A stretch of 64,000 nt of DNA from Streptomyces sp. NBC_00223 (GCF_036199905.1 NZ_CP108109.1:3085501-3149500); one strand, 5' to 3'; positions 43,640-51,207 are shown, numbered from the stretch's first letter. Translations and numbers: made by a program. Notes: a model not told the origin generated them from the letters alone.

Positions 43640-44935
43640 TCATGTGATGCCGTAGAGGGCGAGGACGCGGGGGCGCTCGGTGTGGGCTCGTCGTCCGGCG
43701 GCGGTGTTGACGTAGCCGGCGAGCTTGAGCGCGCTGCGGATCAGGTCGCGGAGGGCAGCGAGTACGGCGGGCGCGTTGTGGGTCCTGACCTGGGACTTGT
43801 CCTCGTTGAAGGTGACATCTCGACACCAGTGGACGGTATTTTCCACGGTCCAGTGCCCGCGGGCCCAGGACGCGATCTCGGCTGCGTTCGCTTCCTCGGT
43901 GGGCAGGTCGGTGATGGCGTAGACGGTCTCGCTGGACCATTTCTTCGCCCCGTAGAGACGGCGACGGCGCTGGATGCGCAGGACCTGGGCCGCGTGCGGG
44001 AAGAGCAGTCCGTTGACGGTGACGACCTGCACGAGCCGCTGCTCGTGACGGCCGTGGCCCCGGGCGTCGTCGCGGTGGATCACGGGGATCACTTTCCAGG
44101 GCAGGGCGTGGAGCTGACGGGCCTGGCCGCGCTGGTTGTTCTTGATGGTCAGCAGGTAGTGAGCGCCGCGTTCGCGCAGGTAGGTGGCGTGGTCGCGTTG
44201 GGCGTGGAGGGCATCGGCGGTAACGACCACTCCCGCGAGATCAGCGTCATCGATCTGGTCGAGGAGAGGTGCGAACTCGGGGATCTCGTTGGTCTTCGCG
44301 CCGATCTCCCGGGAGGCGAGCGTGACACCGTCGCCGTGACGGACGGCGGACAGGACGAAGACCCGGCTGCCGTCCGGGCGCCTCGCGCCACGCAGGCACT
44401 TGCCGTCCACCGCGATCGCCCGCCGTCGCAGCCGTACCGGCTCGGCGCGGGCGGCCGCCCGGTGGGCCCGGCGCTGTTCACGCTCGGTGCCACCGTCGGG
44501 CATCACCGGATCCGGCCGGCGGGCCTGTGCGGACAGCAGAGGCCGGAGGTAGTCGTAGCCGGCCGCGCTGATCTCACCGGGATCGAGCCGCCCCAGGACG
44601 CTGCGCAGGGTCTTCTCGCTCGGCACCCGGTAGCGGCCAAGGAGTGGGTGGTAGGGCAGGCCGAAGGCGGCCAGTTCCTCCGGCGTCGCACGTCGGCACC
44701 ACTCCGCCGCCGCGGTGATCGAGTCGTGGCCGGACGAGGTCATCGCGCAGACCACCAGGGCCAGCAGCGAGGAGAGCCGGTACCGCACTCCGCAAGCCCC
44801 TCTCGGATCGGTGACCGACTCGAACTCGACTACCAGGCAGCGGACTTGCTCCTTGGCGGCACCCTCGCCGAGAGCCTCCAGGCAGGGCGCATGAGGCACG
44901 GGGACAGCGACAGGGGATGATGGAGGAACGAACAC
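43640..44935 (-). CDS. ISAs1-family transposase
   Basis: A 431-residue DDE transposase. The N-terminal part has VTDPRGACGVRYRLSSLLAL and ITAAAEWCRRATPEELAAFG, typical of ISAs1 (H-repeat type) enzymes. Catalytic residues are in IAVDGKCLRGARR (first Asp), VVTADALHAQRDH (second Asp) and ARGHWTVENTVHWCRDVTFN (Glu). TIKNNQRGQ and AITDLPTEEA are also conserved. It appears full-length and without frameshift. The GTG start at 44935 has AAGG 5 nt upstream; both lie in the right arm of a long hairpin, which should hide them in transcripts entering from outside. Confidence 0.92.
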   Translation of the reverse strand: MFVPPSSPVAVPVPHAPCLEALGEGAAKEQVRCLVVEFESVTDPRGACGVRYRLSSLLALVVCAMTSSGHDSITAAAEWCRRATPEELAAFGLPYHPLLGRYRVPSEKTLRSVLGRLDPGEISAAGYDYLRPLLSAQARRPDPVMPDGGTEREQRRAHRAAARAEPVRLRRRAIAVDGKCLRGARRPDGSRVFVLSAVRHGDGVTLASREIGAKTNEIPEFAPLLDQIDDADLAGVVVTADALHAQRDHATYLRERGAHYLLTIKNNQRGQARQLHALPWKVIPVIHRDDARGHGRHEQRLVQVVTVNGLLFPHAAQVLRIQRRRRLYGAKKWSSETVYAITDLPTEEANAAEIASWARGHWTVENTVHWCRDVTFNEDKSQVRTHNAPAVLAALRDLIRSALKLAGYVNTAAGRRAHTERPRVLALYGIT

Positions 44936-44993
44936 GGCACCTTCGTGGATCTTGCAGCGTAGAGAACTCCATGATCCACAGGTGCCGTGTTCA
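44931..44993. repeat. Long hairpin over the transposase start
   Basis: The 22-nt arm at 44931-44952 (GAACACGGCACCTTCGTGGA then TC) pairs with 44974-44993 (GATCCACAGGTGCCGTGTTC), with only a 2-nt bulge and a 21-nt loop. The transposase Shine-Dalgarno and GTG lie inside one arm. Confidence 0.8.
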
Positions 44994-45064
44994 CCTGCTT
45001 CCGGGGCCCACCACCGAGATCAACACCCCAGGCCGGGACAATCCAGGCACTCGCCGGGGCCCTG

Positions 45065-45074
45065 ACCCTCACCG
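45065..45074. repeat. Target-site duplication, right copy
   Basis: ACCCTCACCG immediately right of the insertion sequence, identical to 43594-43603. Confidence 0.93.
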
Positions 45075-45844
45075 ACGCCGGTGCTCCGGCGGACGGCGGA
45101 GGCGACGGCGCCGACGCCACGACGACGGAGGCGATCACCCTCCCCGATCTGCCGCCGCTGACCTTCGACGTCCCCGAGTCCTTCCACGCCCTGCCCATCG
45201 CCGTCTCCCCCGAGGAACGCGCGGTGCTGGCGGAGGAGTTCGTACGGGAGCTGTACCCGAACGGGAACGACGACCTGTGGACGCCCGCGGCCGCGTACTA
45301 CGCGGCGATCGGCGAGGCCATGGGCGAACAGGGCCTCGCGTACTCCGCGATGGGGCTGTTCTCCATCGACGAGGGCATCGCGCACTGCTCCTTCACCGTC
45401 GCCGCGGTCAACTCCGACCATCCCTCGGTCGAGGTCGCCGCGCAGGGCATCCGCGAGATCCTCGTCCGCGACGAGAACAACGACGCCCGCTGGATCGATC
45501 TGCCCTGCGGACCCGCCGTCTCCTGCGTCACCCTGCGGCAGATCACCCTCAGCCCGGAACTCACCGCCAACGGCGAGGAGGCCGTCCTGCGGATGGGGCA
45601 GGTGCAGGTCTACGTGCCCTTCCCCACCGGTCCCTATACGGCCGTCTTCACCATGGACACCGCGGCGGTGAACTACTGGGGTGAGTTCTGCGAGATGATG
45701 ACGGCGATCCTGCGCACGATCAGCTTCGACGAGCGTGATGACACGCCGGAGTCCGGCTGACCTCGGCCCGACCCCGACCGGCCCCGGCGTCCCTCGCCCG
45801 GGCCGGCCACAGCGGGACGGCGGCGGCGCCCACCGCGGGACGCC

Positions 45845-46726
45845 TCACGCCCGGCCTGAGCCCTGGTGCTGCGCCGACGCCTCCCGCAGAAAGCCCTCGA
45901 CCACCTCGTGCCAGGCGTCGGGCCGGTCCCACGGGACGAGATGGCCCGCGTCGGCGATCTCGGCGTAGCGGCCGCGCGGCAGGACCCGGACCATCTCCTG
46001 GGCCTCGGCGCGGCCCAGCTCGCCGTCGGGGCCGCGGACGACCAGCGCCGGGCAGCCGACCCGGGCCAGCTCGTCCCAGTGGGCGTCACGTATCCAGGGC
46101 TCACGGGAGAGCAGCACGTGTTCGGGGGTGTGCAGCGGCCGCCAGCCGTCCTCGTCCTCGGTCATGACCTCGGCGAAGAAGTCGCCCCTGGCCGGACTCG
46201 GCGGATCGGCCCACGGATCCTCCTCCGCGAACCACCGCCGTACGTCCGCGAGCGTGGCGAACGGCAGCGGCCAGCTCTCCAGCCAGTCCGCCCACTCGCG
46301 CTGCCCGGCCTCGCCCAGGGCGGAGGCCCGCATGTCGCAGAGCACCACTGCGGCGACCAGGTCGGGCCGCCGGGCGGCGCACTGCCACGCGGTGAGCGCG
46401 CCCATGGCGTGGCCGACGAGGGTGACGGGGGCGAGCCCGAGCTGTTCGACCGCGGCGATCGCGTCGGCGGCGTACGCGTCCGGCGTGTACGGCCCCTCCG
46501 GCTTGTCGCTGCGGCCGTGCCCGCGCTGGTCGAGGGCGAGGGCCCGGAACCTCGGGGCGAGCCGGCGGGCGGTGGGCGCCCAGTGCGAGGCCCGGCCCAG
46601 CAGCCCGTGCAGCATCAGCACGCCGGGCCGGTCAGCGGCGCCGTCCCGCTCCCCGCACGCCCCCGCGTAGTCCCAGGCCGTGAGGCGTACCCCGCCGGCG
46701 CCTGTCACCTCGTACCGCTGGATCAT
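45845..46726 (-). CDS. Alpha/beta hydrolase-fold protein lacking the nucleophilic serine
   Basis: A 293-residue alpha/beta hydrolase. The fold is clear: VLMLHGLLGRASHWAPTARR (oxyanion region), ALALDQRGHGRSDKPEGPYT, and the catalytic-type Asp/His in VVRGPDGELGR and ADAGHLVPWDRPDAW. The nucleophile elbow, however, reads VGHAMGAL, with Ala where Ser, Cys or Asp is expected (codon GCC). It may therefore be a non-hydrolytic or altered-activity member. The ATG at 46726 has a perfect AAGGAGGT 7 nt upstream. It stands downstream of dmdR1 on the same strand, but a strong terminator separates them. Confidence 0.85.
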   Translation of the reverse strand: MIQRYEVTGAGGVRLTAWDYAGACGERDGAADRPGVLMLHGLLGRASHWAPTARRLAPRFRALALDQRGHGRSDKPEGPYTPDAYAADAIAAVEQLGLAPVTLVGHAMGALTAWQCAARRPDLVAAVVLCDMRASALGEAGQREWADWLESWPLPFATLADVRRWFAEEDPWADPPSPARGDFFAEVMTEDEDGWRPLHTPEHVLLSREPWIRDAHWDELARVGCPALVVRGPDGELGRAEAQEMVRVLPRGRYAEIADAGHLVPWDRPDAWHEVVEGFLREASAQHQGSGRA

Positions 46727-46983
46727 CCGCCGCACCTCCTTCCTTGCCGAGTGTTCGGTGCTCTTCCCGCCCCACGCTATCGAACTTTTATTCGAACAGA
46801 TGCCCAAGGCGAGTAACACCGCTCGTTCGAGTGACAGCGCTCAAGGATTGGCCGCCCGGGCCGAGGGGAGGACTTCTGCGGGACGCGGCGCGAAGGGGAA
46901 GCGGGCCGCGAGGAGGTCACGGGAAGCTCGGGGTCCCGGGTCCTCCGCAGGGGATCACCGGGGAGGGACAAGGGGAGGAAAGA

Positions 46984-47012
46984 GCCCCGGCGCCGTCAGA
47001 CGGCGCCGGGGC
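46984..47012 (-). terminator. Strong terminator after dmdR1
   Basis: GCCCCGGCGCCGTC (46984-46997) pairs perfectly over 14 bp with GACGGCGCCGGGGC (46999-47012) about a single A. The rest of the 363-bp gap 46727-47089 contains only a minor CCCC/GGGG hairpin near 47025-47040 and the hydrolase promoter. Confidence 0.75.
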
Positions 47013-47089
47013 CACAGAAGGCCACTCAGGCCCCACGAAGGGGTCTGGGCCCCCACGGAAAAGAAGAAGGAGACGGGGAAAGATGCTGC

Positions 47090-47782
47090 CTAACGCTTGG
47101 CGACGAACACGTGGGACGCGACCTCCGCGTCGAGCTCCGCGGCCTCGCCACCACTGCCGACCAGCACCCCGCCCGGGGAGCCGGTCACACTCACCACCGC
47201 GCCCGGCTGCACACCGGCCCGCCGCAGCGTGTACATCACCTGGGCGTCGGTCTGGATCGGCTCACCGATCCGGCGCACCACGACACTCGCCCCGGCCGCC
47301 CCCGGCTGGAGCTCGGTGAGACTGACCATGCCCTCCCCCAGGAAGGGGTCGGCGTCGCCCTTCTCGCCCAGCTCCTCCAGACCCGGGATCGGGTTGCCGT
47401 ACGGGGACTCGGTGGGATGCCGCAGCAGTTCGAGCACCCGGCGCTCCACCGCCTCGCTCATGACGTGCTCCCAACGACACGCCTCGGCGTGGACCTGTTC
47501 CCACTCCAGGCCGATGACGTCGACGAGCAGGCACTCGGCGATACGGTGCTTGCGCATCACGCGGGTGGCGGAGCGGCGCCCCTCCTCGGTCAGCTCCAGG
47601 TGCCGGTCCCCCGCGACATGCAGCAGCCCGTCACGCTCCATTCGTGCCACCGTCTGGGAGACCGTGGGCCCGCTCTGGTCGAGCCGCTCGGCGATTCGGG
47701 CGCGCATGGGGACCACACCCTCCTCCTCCAGCTCCAGGATGGTGCGGAGATACATCTCCGTCGTGTCGATCAGTCCGGACAT
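47090..47782 (-). CDS. dmdR1: Iron-dependent repressor, DtxR/IdeR family (DmdR1-like)
   Basis: A 230-residue metal-dependent repressor of siderophore and iron-uptake genes. The N-terminal winged helix contains MRARIAERLDQSGPTVSQTV. Every metal ligand of DtxR is at the canonical position: primary site Met10, Cys102, Glu105, His106, and ancillary site His79, Glu83, His98. A C-terminal SH3-like domain (VVVRRIGEPIQTDAQVMYTL) completes the family length. The ATG at 47782 follows GAGGGG. It is divergent from the SIS-domain gene. Long open frames run antisense to it, as described for adm opposite dmdR1 in S. coelicolor. Confidence 0.93.
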   Translation of the reverse strand: MSGLIDTTEMYLRTILELEEEGVVPMRARIAERLDQSGPTVSQTVARMERDGLLHVAGDRHLELTEEGRRSATRVMRKHRIAECLLVDVIGLEWEQVHAEACRWEHVMSEAVERRVLELLRHPTESPYGNPIPGLEELGEKGDADPFLGEGMVSLTELQPGAAGASVVVRRIGEPIQTDAQVMYTLRRAGVQPGAVVSVTGSPGGVLVGSGGEAAELDAEVASHVFVAKR

Positions 47783-47924
47783 GCGCGCCCCTCGTGTATT
47801 CGTGCGTGGCCCTGTGCCAATTCTGACGCATAGCGGAGACAACCGGCCCTGCTCGGCGGGAGCAGCACCGCACAGCGGCTTGTTTTCTTGACATCCGCCG
47901 CGCGCGGGCAGCACGGTGATCCGC

Positions 47925-48686
47925 ATGATTGAGCCCTCCGAAGACCTGGCCGACCGGTATTTCGACAGCGCCATCACCCTGCTGGGCCGGGTGCGCGACG
48001 AGGAGGGAACCGGTATCCGGGCCGCCGCGGCCGCCGTCACGGATGTCATCGCCTCAGGTGGCCGGGTGTTCGTTTTCGGCGCGGGACACTCCTCCCTGCC
48101 TGCGCAGGACGTGGTCTACCGGGCCGGCGGCCTCGCACTGATCAATCTACTCGCAGTGCCGGGCGCGGTCGGCGTGGATGTCGTGCCCGCCACCCTGGGC
48201 AGCGCGCTGGAGCGGGTCGAGGGGCTGGCGGACGCCGTGCTGGAGACCAGCCCGGCCCGCGACGGCGACCTGCTCTTCGTCATCTCGCTCTCCGGCCGCA
48301 ATACGCTCCCGGTGGAAATGGCGCAGAACGCTCGGTCCCGCGGTCTCACGGTCATCGGCGTCACCTCGCTCGTGTACGCCGAGGGGACCCGGTCCCGGCA
48401 CGCCTCGGGCACCTTCCTCAAGGACCACTGCGACATCGTCCTCGACTCCAAGATCCCGGTCGGCGACGCGGAGCTGACCGACGACCGCATCCCGGCGCCG
48501 TTCGCGCCCGTGTCCACGGTCGTCACCAGCGCGCTGATGCAGGCGGTCATGGCCACGGCCGCGACCGGGCTGGCCGCCCGCGGCATCACCCCGCCGATGA
48601 TCCGCTCGGGCAATGTCGACGGCGGCCACGAGTGGAACCGCGCGATCTTCGAAGAGCACCGGGACCGGATCTTCTTCCGCAGCTGA
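47925..48686 (+). CDS. SIS-domain sugar isomerase-like protein
   Basis: A 253-residue SIS (sugar isomerase) protein. GGRVFVFGAGHSSLPAQDVV (about residues 42-61) and DLLFVISLSGRNTLPVEMAQ (~113-132) form the phosphosugar-binding loops, and SGNVDGGHEWNRAIFEEH closes the domain. The family includes GlmS-like isomerases and phosphosugar-sensing regulators; this type is annotated as a putative phosphosugar isomerase. I use the ATG at 47925; an in-frame GTG at 47916 would add three residues. It is divergent from dmdR1 with 142 bp between them, where I see no clear iron box. Confidence 0.82.
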   Translation: MIEPSEDLADRYFDSAITLLGRVRDEEGTGIRAAAAAVTDVIASGGRVFVFGAGHSSLPAQDVVYRAGGLALINLLAVPGAVGVDVVPATLGSALERVEGLADAVLETSPARDGDLLFVISLSGRNTLPVEMAQNARSRGLTVIGVTSLVYAEGTRSRHASGTFLKDHCDIVLDSKIPVGDAELTDDRIPAPFAPVSTVVTSALMQAVMATAATGLAARGITPPMIRSGNVDGGHEWNRAIFEEHRDRIFFRS

Positions 48687-48798
48687 GCCCAGGCCCGCGG
48701 CGAACCCGCCACGGCGCCCCGGCCACCCGGCCGCCCCGGCCGCCCGCGAGCCCGCCCGCCCCAGGTCAGCCCCTACGGCAGCCCCCGCGGCGGGCCTG

Positions 48799-50190
48799 CT
48801 AGCGGTCGCCCGACAGGTCCGCCAGGTCGAGGGCCATCGCGACCCGCGCCGCGACGTCCTCCGCGTACGCCGCGTCGGCGCGGTCGAAGAGCCGGCGTCC
48901 CGACCCCCGCAGAAAGGTCAGCGCGCCGACCGTACGGCCGCGGCTGCGCAGCACCGTGGCGAGCCCGTGGACCGTGCCCGGCGGCCAGCGTCTGGCCGCC
49001 GCCCACTCGTCGGTCCGCGCCCGGGACTCCGGCTCCCCGTGGTCCGGGGTGCCGGAGCTGGCGCGTACGGTGCCCTGGCGCTCGACCGCCTGCCGCGCGG
49101 GGTGGGCGGTGTCGTAGCCGACCGGGACGGCGTTGGTGGGGAGGGGCCGGCAGGGGCCGGGTTCACCCTCAGGGGTGGCGGCGATCCGTATGAGGCGCCC
49201 GGCGCCGTCCACGAGGTCCACCAGGGCGTGGTCGGCGAAGGCCGCGAGCGCGAAGTCCAGCTGCAAGGTGGCGGCCTCAAGGGCGCTCTCGCACTCGGCG
49301 GCGGCCCGGTCCGCCCGGTGCAGCTGCTGGTAGCGGAAGCGCACCTGGGCGCCGTCCTTCTCGGCCGTCTTCTGGCCGGTCACGTCGGCGAAGAGCCAGC
49401 CGACGCCCAGGGGCACGGGCTCCTCGCCGAGCGGGGAGCCGAGCCGGACGAAGCCGCTGCGCCAGCAGTAACGGGTGGCGGTCTCGTCGCCGCGCGGGCT
49501 GACCCACAGCTCGTTGGTGGCGGGCGGCGCGCCCTCGGCGAGCACGTGTTGCAGGGCGTTCTCCAGCTCCTCAGCGCCCTGGGCGAGCAATTCGCCGATC
49601 GGGCGGCCGAGCAGCACCTCGCGGGTCGTGCACAGCATGCGGGCGGCCTGCGCGTTGGCCTGGGCGGGCCGCAGGTCGGCGTCGATCACCACCACACCCC
49701 AGGAGGCGTCGGCGAACAGCGACTCGCTCAGCGCGATGGACCGCTCCAGGTCGATCTGTGTGTGCACCTCGGAGAAGGCGCAGTAGACGCCCGAGGGCCG
49801 GTCGTCGGGGCCCGGCACGGCCGCGCACTGGGCGCGGATCAGCACACGGCGGCCGTCCTTGGTCACCAGGGCGAATTCGTGCACCTGGCGGCCGTTCGCG
49901 TCCATTGCCGCGAGGAGTAGTTTCTCCACCTGCCCGGCGTCGGCGGAGCGGGCCGCCCAGCCGTCGAAGCCATGGCGTCCGATCGCGTCGTCGGCGGTCC
50001 AGCCGAGAATGCGGGTGGCCTCGGTGTTCCAGTGGGTGACGACACCGTCGCGGTCGAAGGCGCACAGGCCCGCCTCCATGCCGTTGAGCAGCGCGGACAG
50101 CAGCTGCTCGTCACCTTTGGGTTGCGCATCAAAAGGCTGCACGTCACAACATTCAACCCCGGTGTGCGCTGCGTCACACGAGATTTCCAT
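48799..50190 (-). CDS. PAS-PAS-GAF-like sensor protein without output domain
   Basis: A 463-residue protein. The first PAS domain spans ~28-150 (LNGMEAGLCAFDRDGVVTHW, TRILGWTADDAIGRHGFDGW). The second spans ~150-280 (ASWGVVVIDADLRPAQANAQ). The C-terminal ~180 residues look GAF-like (RGRTVGALTFLRGSGRRLF then RADAAYAEDVAARVAMALDL), as in SpoIIE-type Streptomyces proteins, but the PP2C phosphatase or kinase domain usually attached is missing. A Cys-containing N-terminus (CDAAHTGVECCDV) could be redox-active. The ATG at 50190 has no clear Shine-Dalgarno; an upstream in-frame GTG is possible. Confidence 0.75.
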   Translation of the reverse strand: MEISCDAAHTGVECCDVQPFDAQPKGDEQLLSALLNGMEAGLCAFDRDGVVTHWNTEATRILGWTADDAIGRHGFDGWAARSADAGQVEKLLLAAMDANGRQVHEFALVTKDGRRVLIRAQCAAVPGPDDRPSGVYCAFSEVHTQIDLERSIALSESLFADASWGVVVIDADLRPAQANAQAARMLCTTREVLLGRPIGELLAQGAEELENALQHVLAEGAPPATNELWVSPRGDETATRYCWRSGFVRLGSPLGEEPVPLGVGWLFADVTGQKTAEKDGAQVRFRYQQLHRADRAAAECESALEAATLQLDFALAAFADHALVDLVDGAGRLIRIAATPEGEPGPCRPLPTNAVPVGYDTAHPARQAVERQGTVRASSGTPDHGEPESRARTDEWAAARRWPPGTVHGLATVLRSRGRTVGALTFLRGSGRRLFDRADAAYAEDVAARVAMALDLADLSGDR

Positions 50191-50197
50191 AAATAGG

Positions 50198-50226
50198 TTG
50201 TGCGCTTCCGGATCCGTTCCTACTTT
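50198..50226 (+). promoter_or_regulatory. Promoter for rightward short transcript
   Basis: TTGTGC (50198-50203) and TACTTT (50221-50226) are separated by exactly 17 bp. Transcription would start near 50233, about 26 nt before a miniature ORF with a GGGAGG ribosome site. Confidence 0.45.
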
Positions 50227-50258
50227 GGTGGCACACACGAAGGGAGGTGGTCTGAAGC

Positions 50259-50297
50259 ATGAGTTGCAGTCGGACACGTGAGGTGGCTGCGGGCTAG
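50259..50297 (+). CDS. 12-residue mini-ORF with strong ribosome-binding site
   Basis: ATG at 50259 is preceded by GGGAGG (about 11 nt spacing) and a plausible promoter. It encodes MSCSRTREVAAG and stops at TAG 50295-50297. No gene on the same strand follows before the pdxH terminator/repeat cluster, so it is not an obvious leader peptide for a visible operon. It may be part of a small RNA or a free short peptide. The Shine-Dalgarno and promoter support it; the short length does not. Confidence 0.3.
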   Translation: MSCSRTREVAAG

Positions 50298-50420
50298 CTC
50301 CGCGCACTGGGCGTGCGCGTTGCGCGCCAATCCCACGCAGTTCACCCGACCCGCGGGCTCGTCGGACTTGTCCGGCCGGTGCTCGGAGCCTTGGCTCCGG
50401 GGAGCAGCCCGCGGGTCGTT

Positions 50421-50495
50421 CGCTTTTCGCGCCCAGGACGCGAAAAGCGCTTCGCACCCCAGGACGCGAAGCCGACCCGCGCCCCAGGACGCGAA
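50421..50495. repeat. Three CCCAGGACGCGAA repeats forming nested hairpins (terminator-like)
   Basis: CCCAGGACGCGAA occurs at 50432, 50458 and 50483, spaced 26 and 25 bp. Copy 1 is the loop and right arm of a perfect 11-bp hairpin: CGCTTTTCGCG (50421-50431) with CGCGAAAAGCG (50439-50449). Copy 2 forms a 7-bp hairpin: GCTTCGC (50449-50455) with GCGAAGC (50466-50472). It lies just downstream of pdxH on its strand and downstream of the mini-ORF on the other, so a bidirectional terminator role is likely. Confidence 0.75.
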
Positions 50496-50526
50496 ACCCC
50501 CGGCCCCGCCCCCACCCCGCCGAGCG

Positions 50527-51207
50527 CTACGGCGCCAGCCGCTCGACCGTCCACCCGCCGTCACCGCCGCGCACGTACCGCAGCCGGTCGTGCAGCCGGT
50601 TCTCCCGGCCCTGCCAGAACTCGACGCTCGACGCCTCGACCCGGAAGCCGCCCCAGGTCGGCGGCACCGGCACCTGCGCCCCCTCCGGCCAGCGCCCGGC
50701 CACCTCGGCGTACCGCTCCTCCAGCGCCGTACGCGACGCCACCACGCGGGACTGCTCGCTCGCCCAGGCGCCGAGCTGCGAGCCGTGGGGGCGGCTGTGG
50801 AAGTACGCCGCGGTCTCCTGCGCGGACACCCGTACGACCGTGCCGCCGACGATCACCTGGCGGGCGATCGGGTGCCAGGGGAAGAGCAGGGAGGCACGGG
50901 GATTGGCGGCGAGTTCGCGGCCCTTGCGCGAGCCGTAGTTGCTGTAGAACACGAATCCGTGCTGGTCGTAGCCCTTGAGCAGCACGGTACGGGAGCTGGG
51001 GACGCCGTCGGCGTCGGCGGTGGAGACCACCATGGCGTTGGGCTCGGCGAGCAGACCGCCGCCGGTGGCCCGTACGGCTTCGGCGAACCAGTGGGCGAAC
51101 TGCTCGTAGGGGTCGGCCGGCAGTTCCGCCTCCGTCAGCCCGGTCGCCCGGTACTGCTTGCGCATGGCCGCCGGGTCGTCTTCACGTACCTCTTGTCGTT
51201 CTCGCAC
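50527..51207 (-). CDS. pdxH: Pyridoxamine 5'-phosphate oxidase
   Basis: A 226-residue FMN-dependent oxidase that makes pyridoxal 5'-phosphate. Typical segments are [78 protein letters not shown] and the C-terminal [16 protein letters not shown] (substrate/FMN Arg and His residues). The length matches the family. The start is uncertain: GTG 51207 or 51213 lies upstream of the conserved region without a good ribosome site, and the ATG at 51165 would lose the first ~14 residues. Confidence 0.93.
   Translation of the reverse strand: MRERQEVREDDPAAMRKQYRATGLTEAELPADPYEQFAHWFAEAVRATGGGLLAEPNAMVVSTADADGVPSSRTVLLKGYDQHGFVFYSNYGSRKGRELAANPRASLLFPWHPIARQVIVGGTVVRVSAQETAAYFHSRPHGSQLGAWASEQSRVVASRTALEERYAEVAGRWPEGAQVPVPPTWGGFRVEASSVEFWQGRENRLHDRLRYVRGGDGGWTVERLAP

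Larger units (their letters stand above)
43604..45064 (-). mobile_element. ISAs1-family insertion sequence, intact, 1461 bp
   Basis: Perfect 24-bp terminal inverted repeats: CAGGGCCCCGGCGAGTGCCT plus GGAT at 43604-43627, and its complement at 45041-45064. Identity continues for three of the next four bases. The element is flanked by the 10-bp direct duplication ACCCTCACCG (43594-43603 and 45065-45074), within the 8-10 bp expected for ISAs1. It carries a single DDE transposase gene on the minus strand. Perfect ends and duplication indicate a recent insertion. Confidence 0.95.
43531..45760 (+). pseudogene. T7SS-cluster gene interrupted by an ISAs1-family element
   Basis: The original gene starts at ATG 43531 after AGGCGA and reads MTTPPEIPETVPAVPAPAGT up to 43603, where the insertion begins. 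Coding resumes at 45075. Removing the element plus one copy of the 10-bp duplication restores the frame exactly (ATLTDAGAPADGGGDG) and gives a protein of ~253 residues with VPESFHALPIAVSPEERAVL and EFCEMMTAILRTISF. No signal peptide or enzyme motif is recognised. The ending looks like that of the gene at 22447-23070. The right-hand part remains open and could be expressed as a fragment from a start inside the element. Confidence 0.85.

Noticed and set aside
44574..44972. Alternative ATG frame (MEFSTLQDP) at the start of the insertion sequence
   Set aside because: It is out of frame with the transposase and has no further homology; a programmed frameshift was considered but no slippery sequence was seen.
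45786..45844. Inverted repeat GGCGTCCC/GGGACGCC between the IS-split gene and the hydrolase
   Set aside because: The loop is over 40 nt and the arms are only 8 bp, too weak to call a terminator.
47783..47924. Possible iron box between dmdR1 and the SIS gene
   Set aside because: No sequence close to TTAGGTTAGGCTAACCTAA was found in this gap, so autoregulation through a classical box is not supported.
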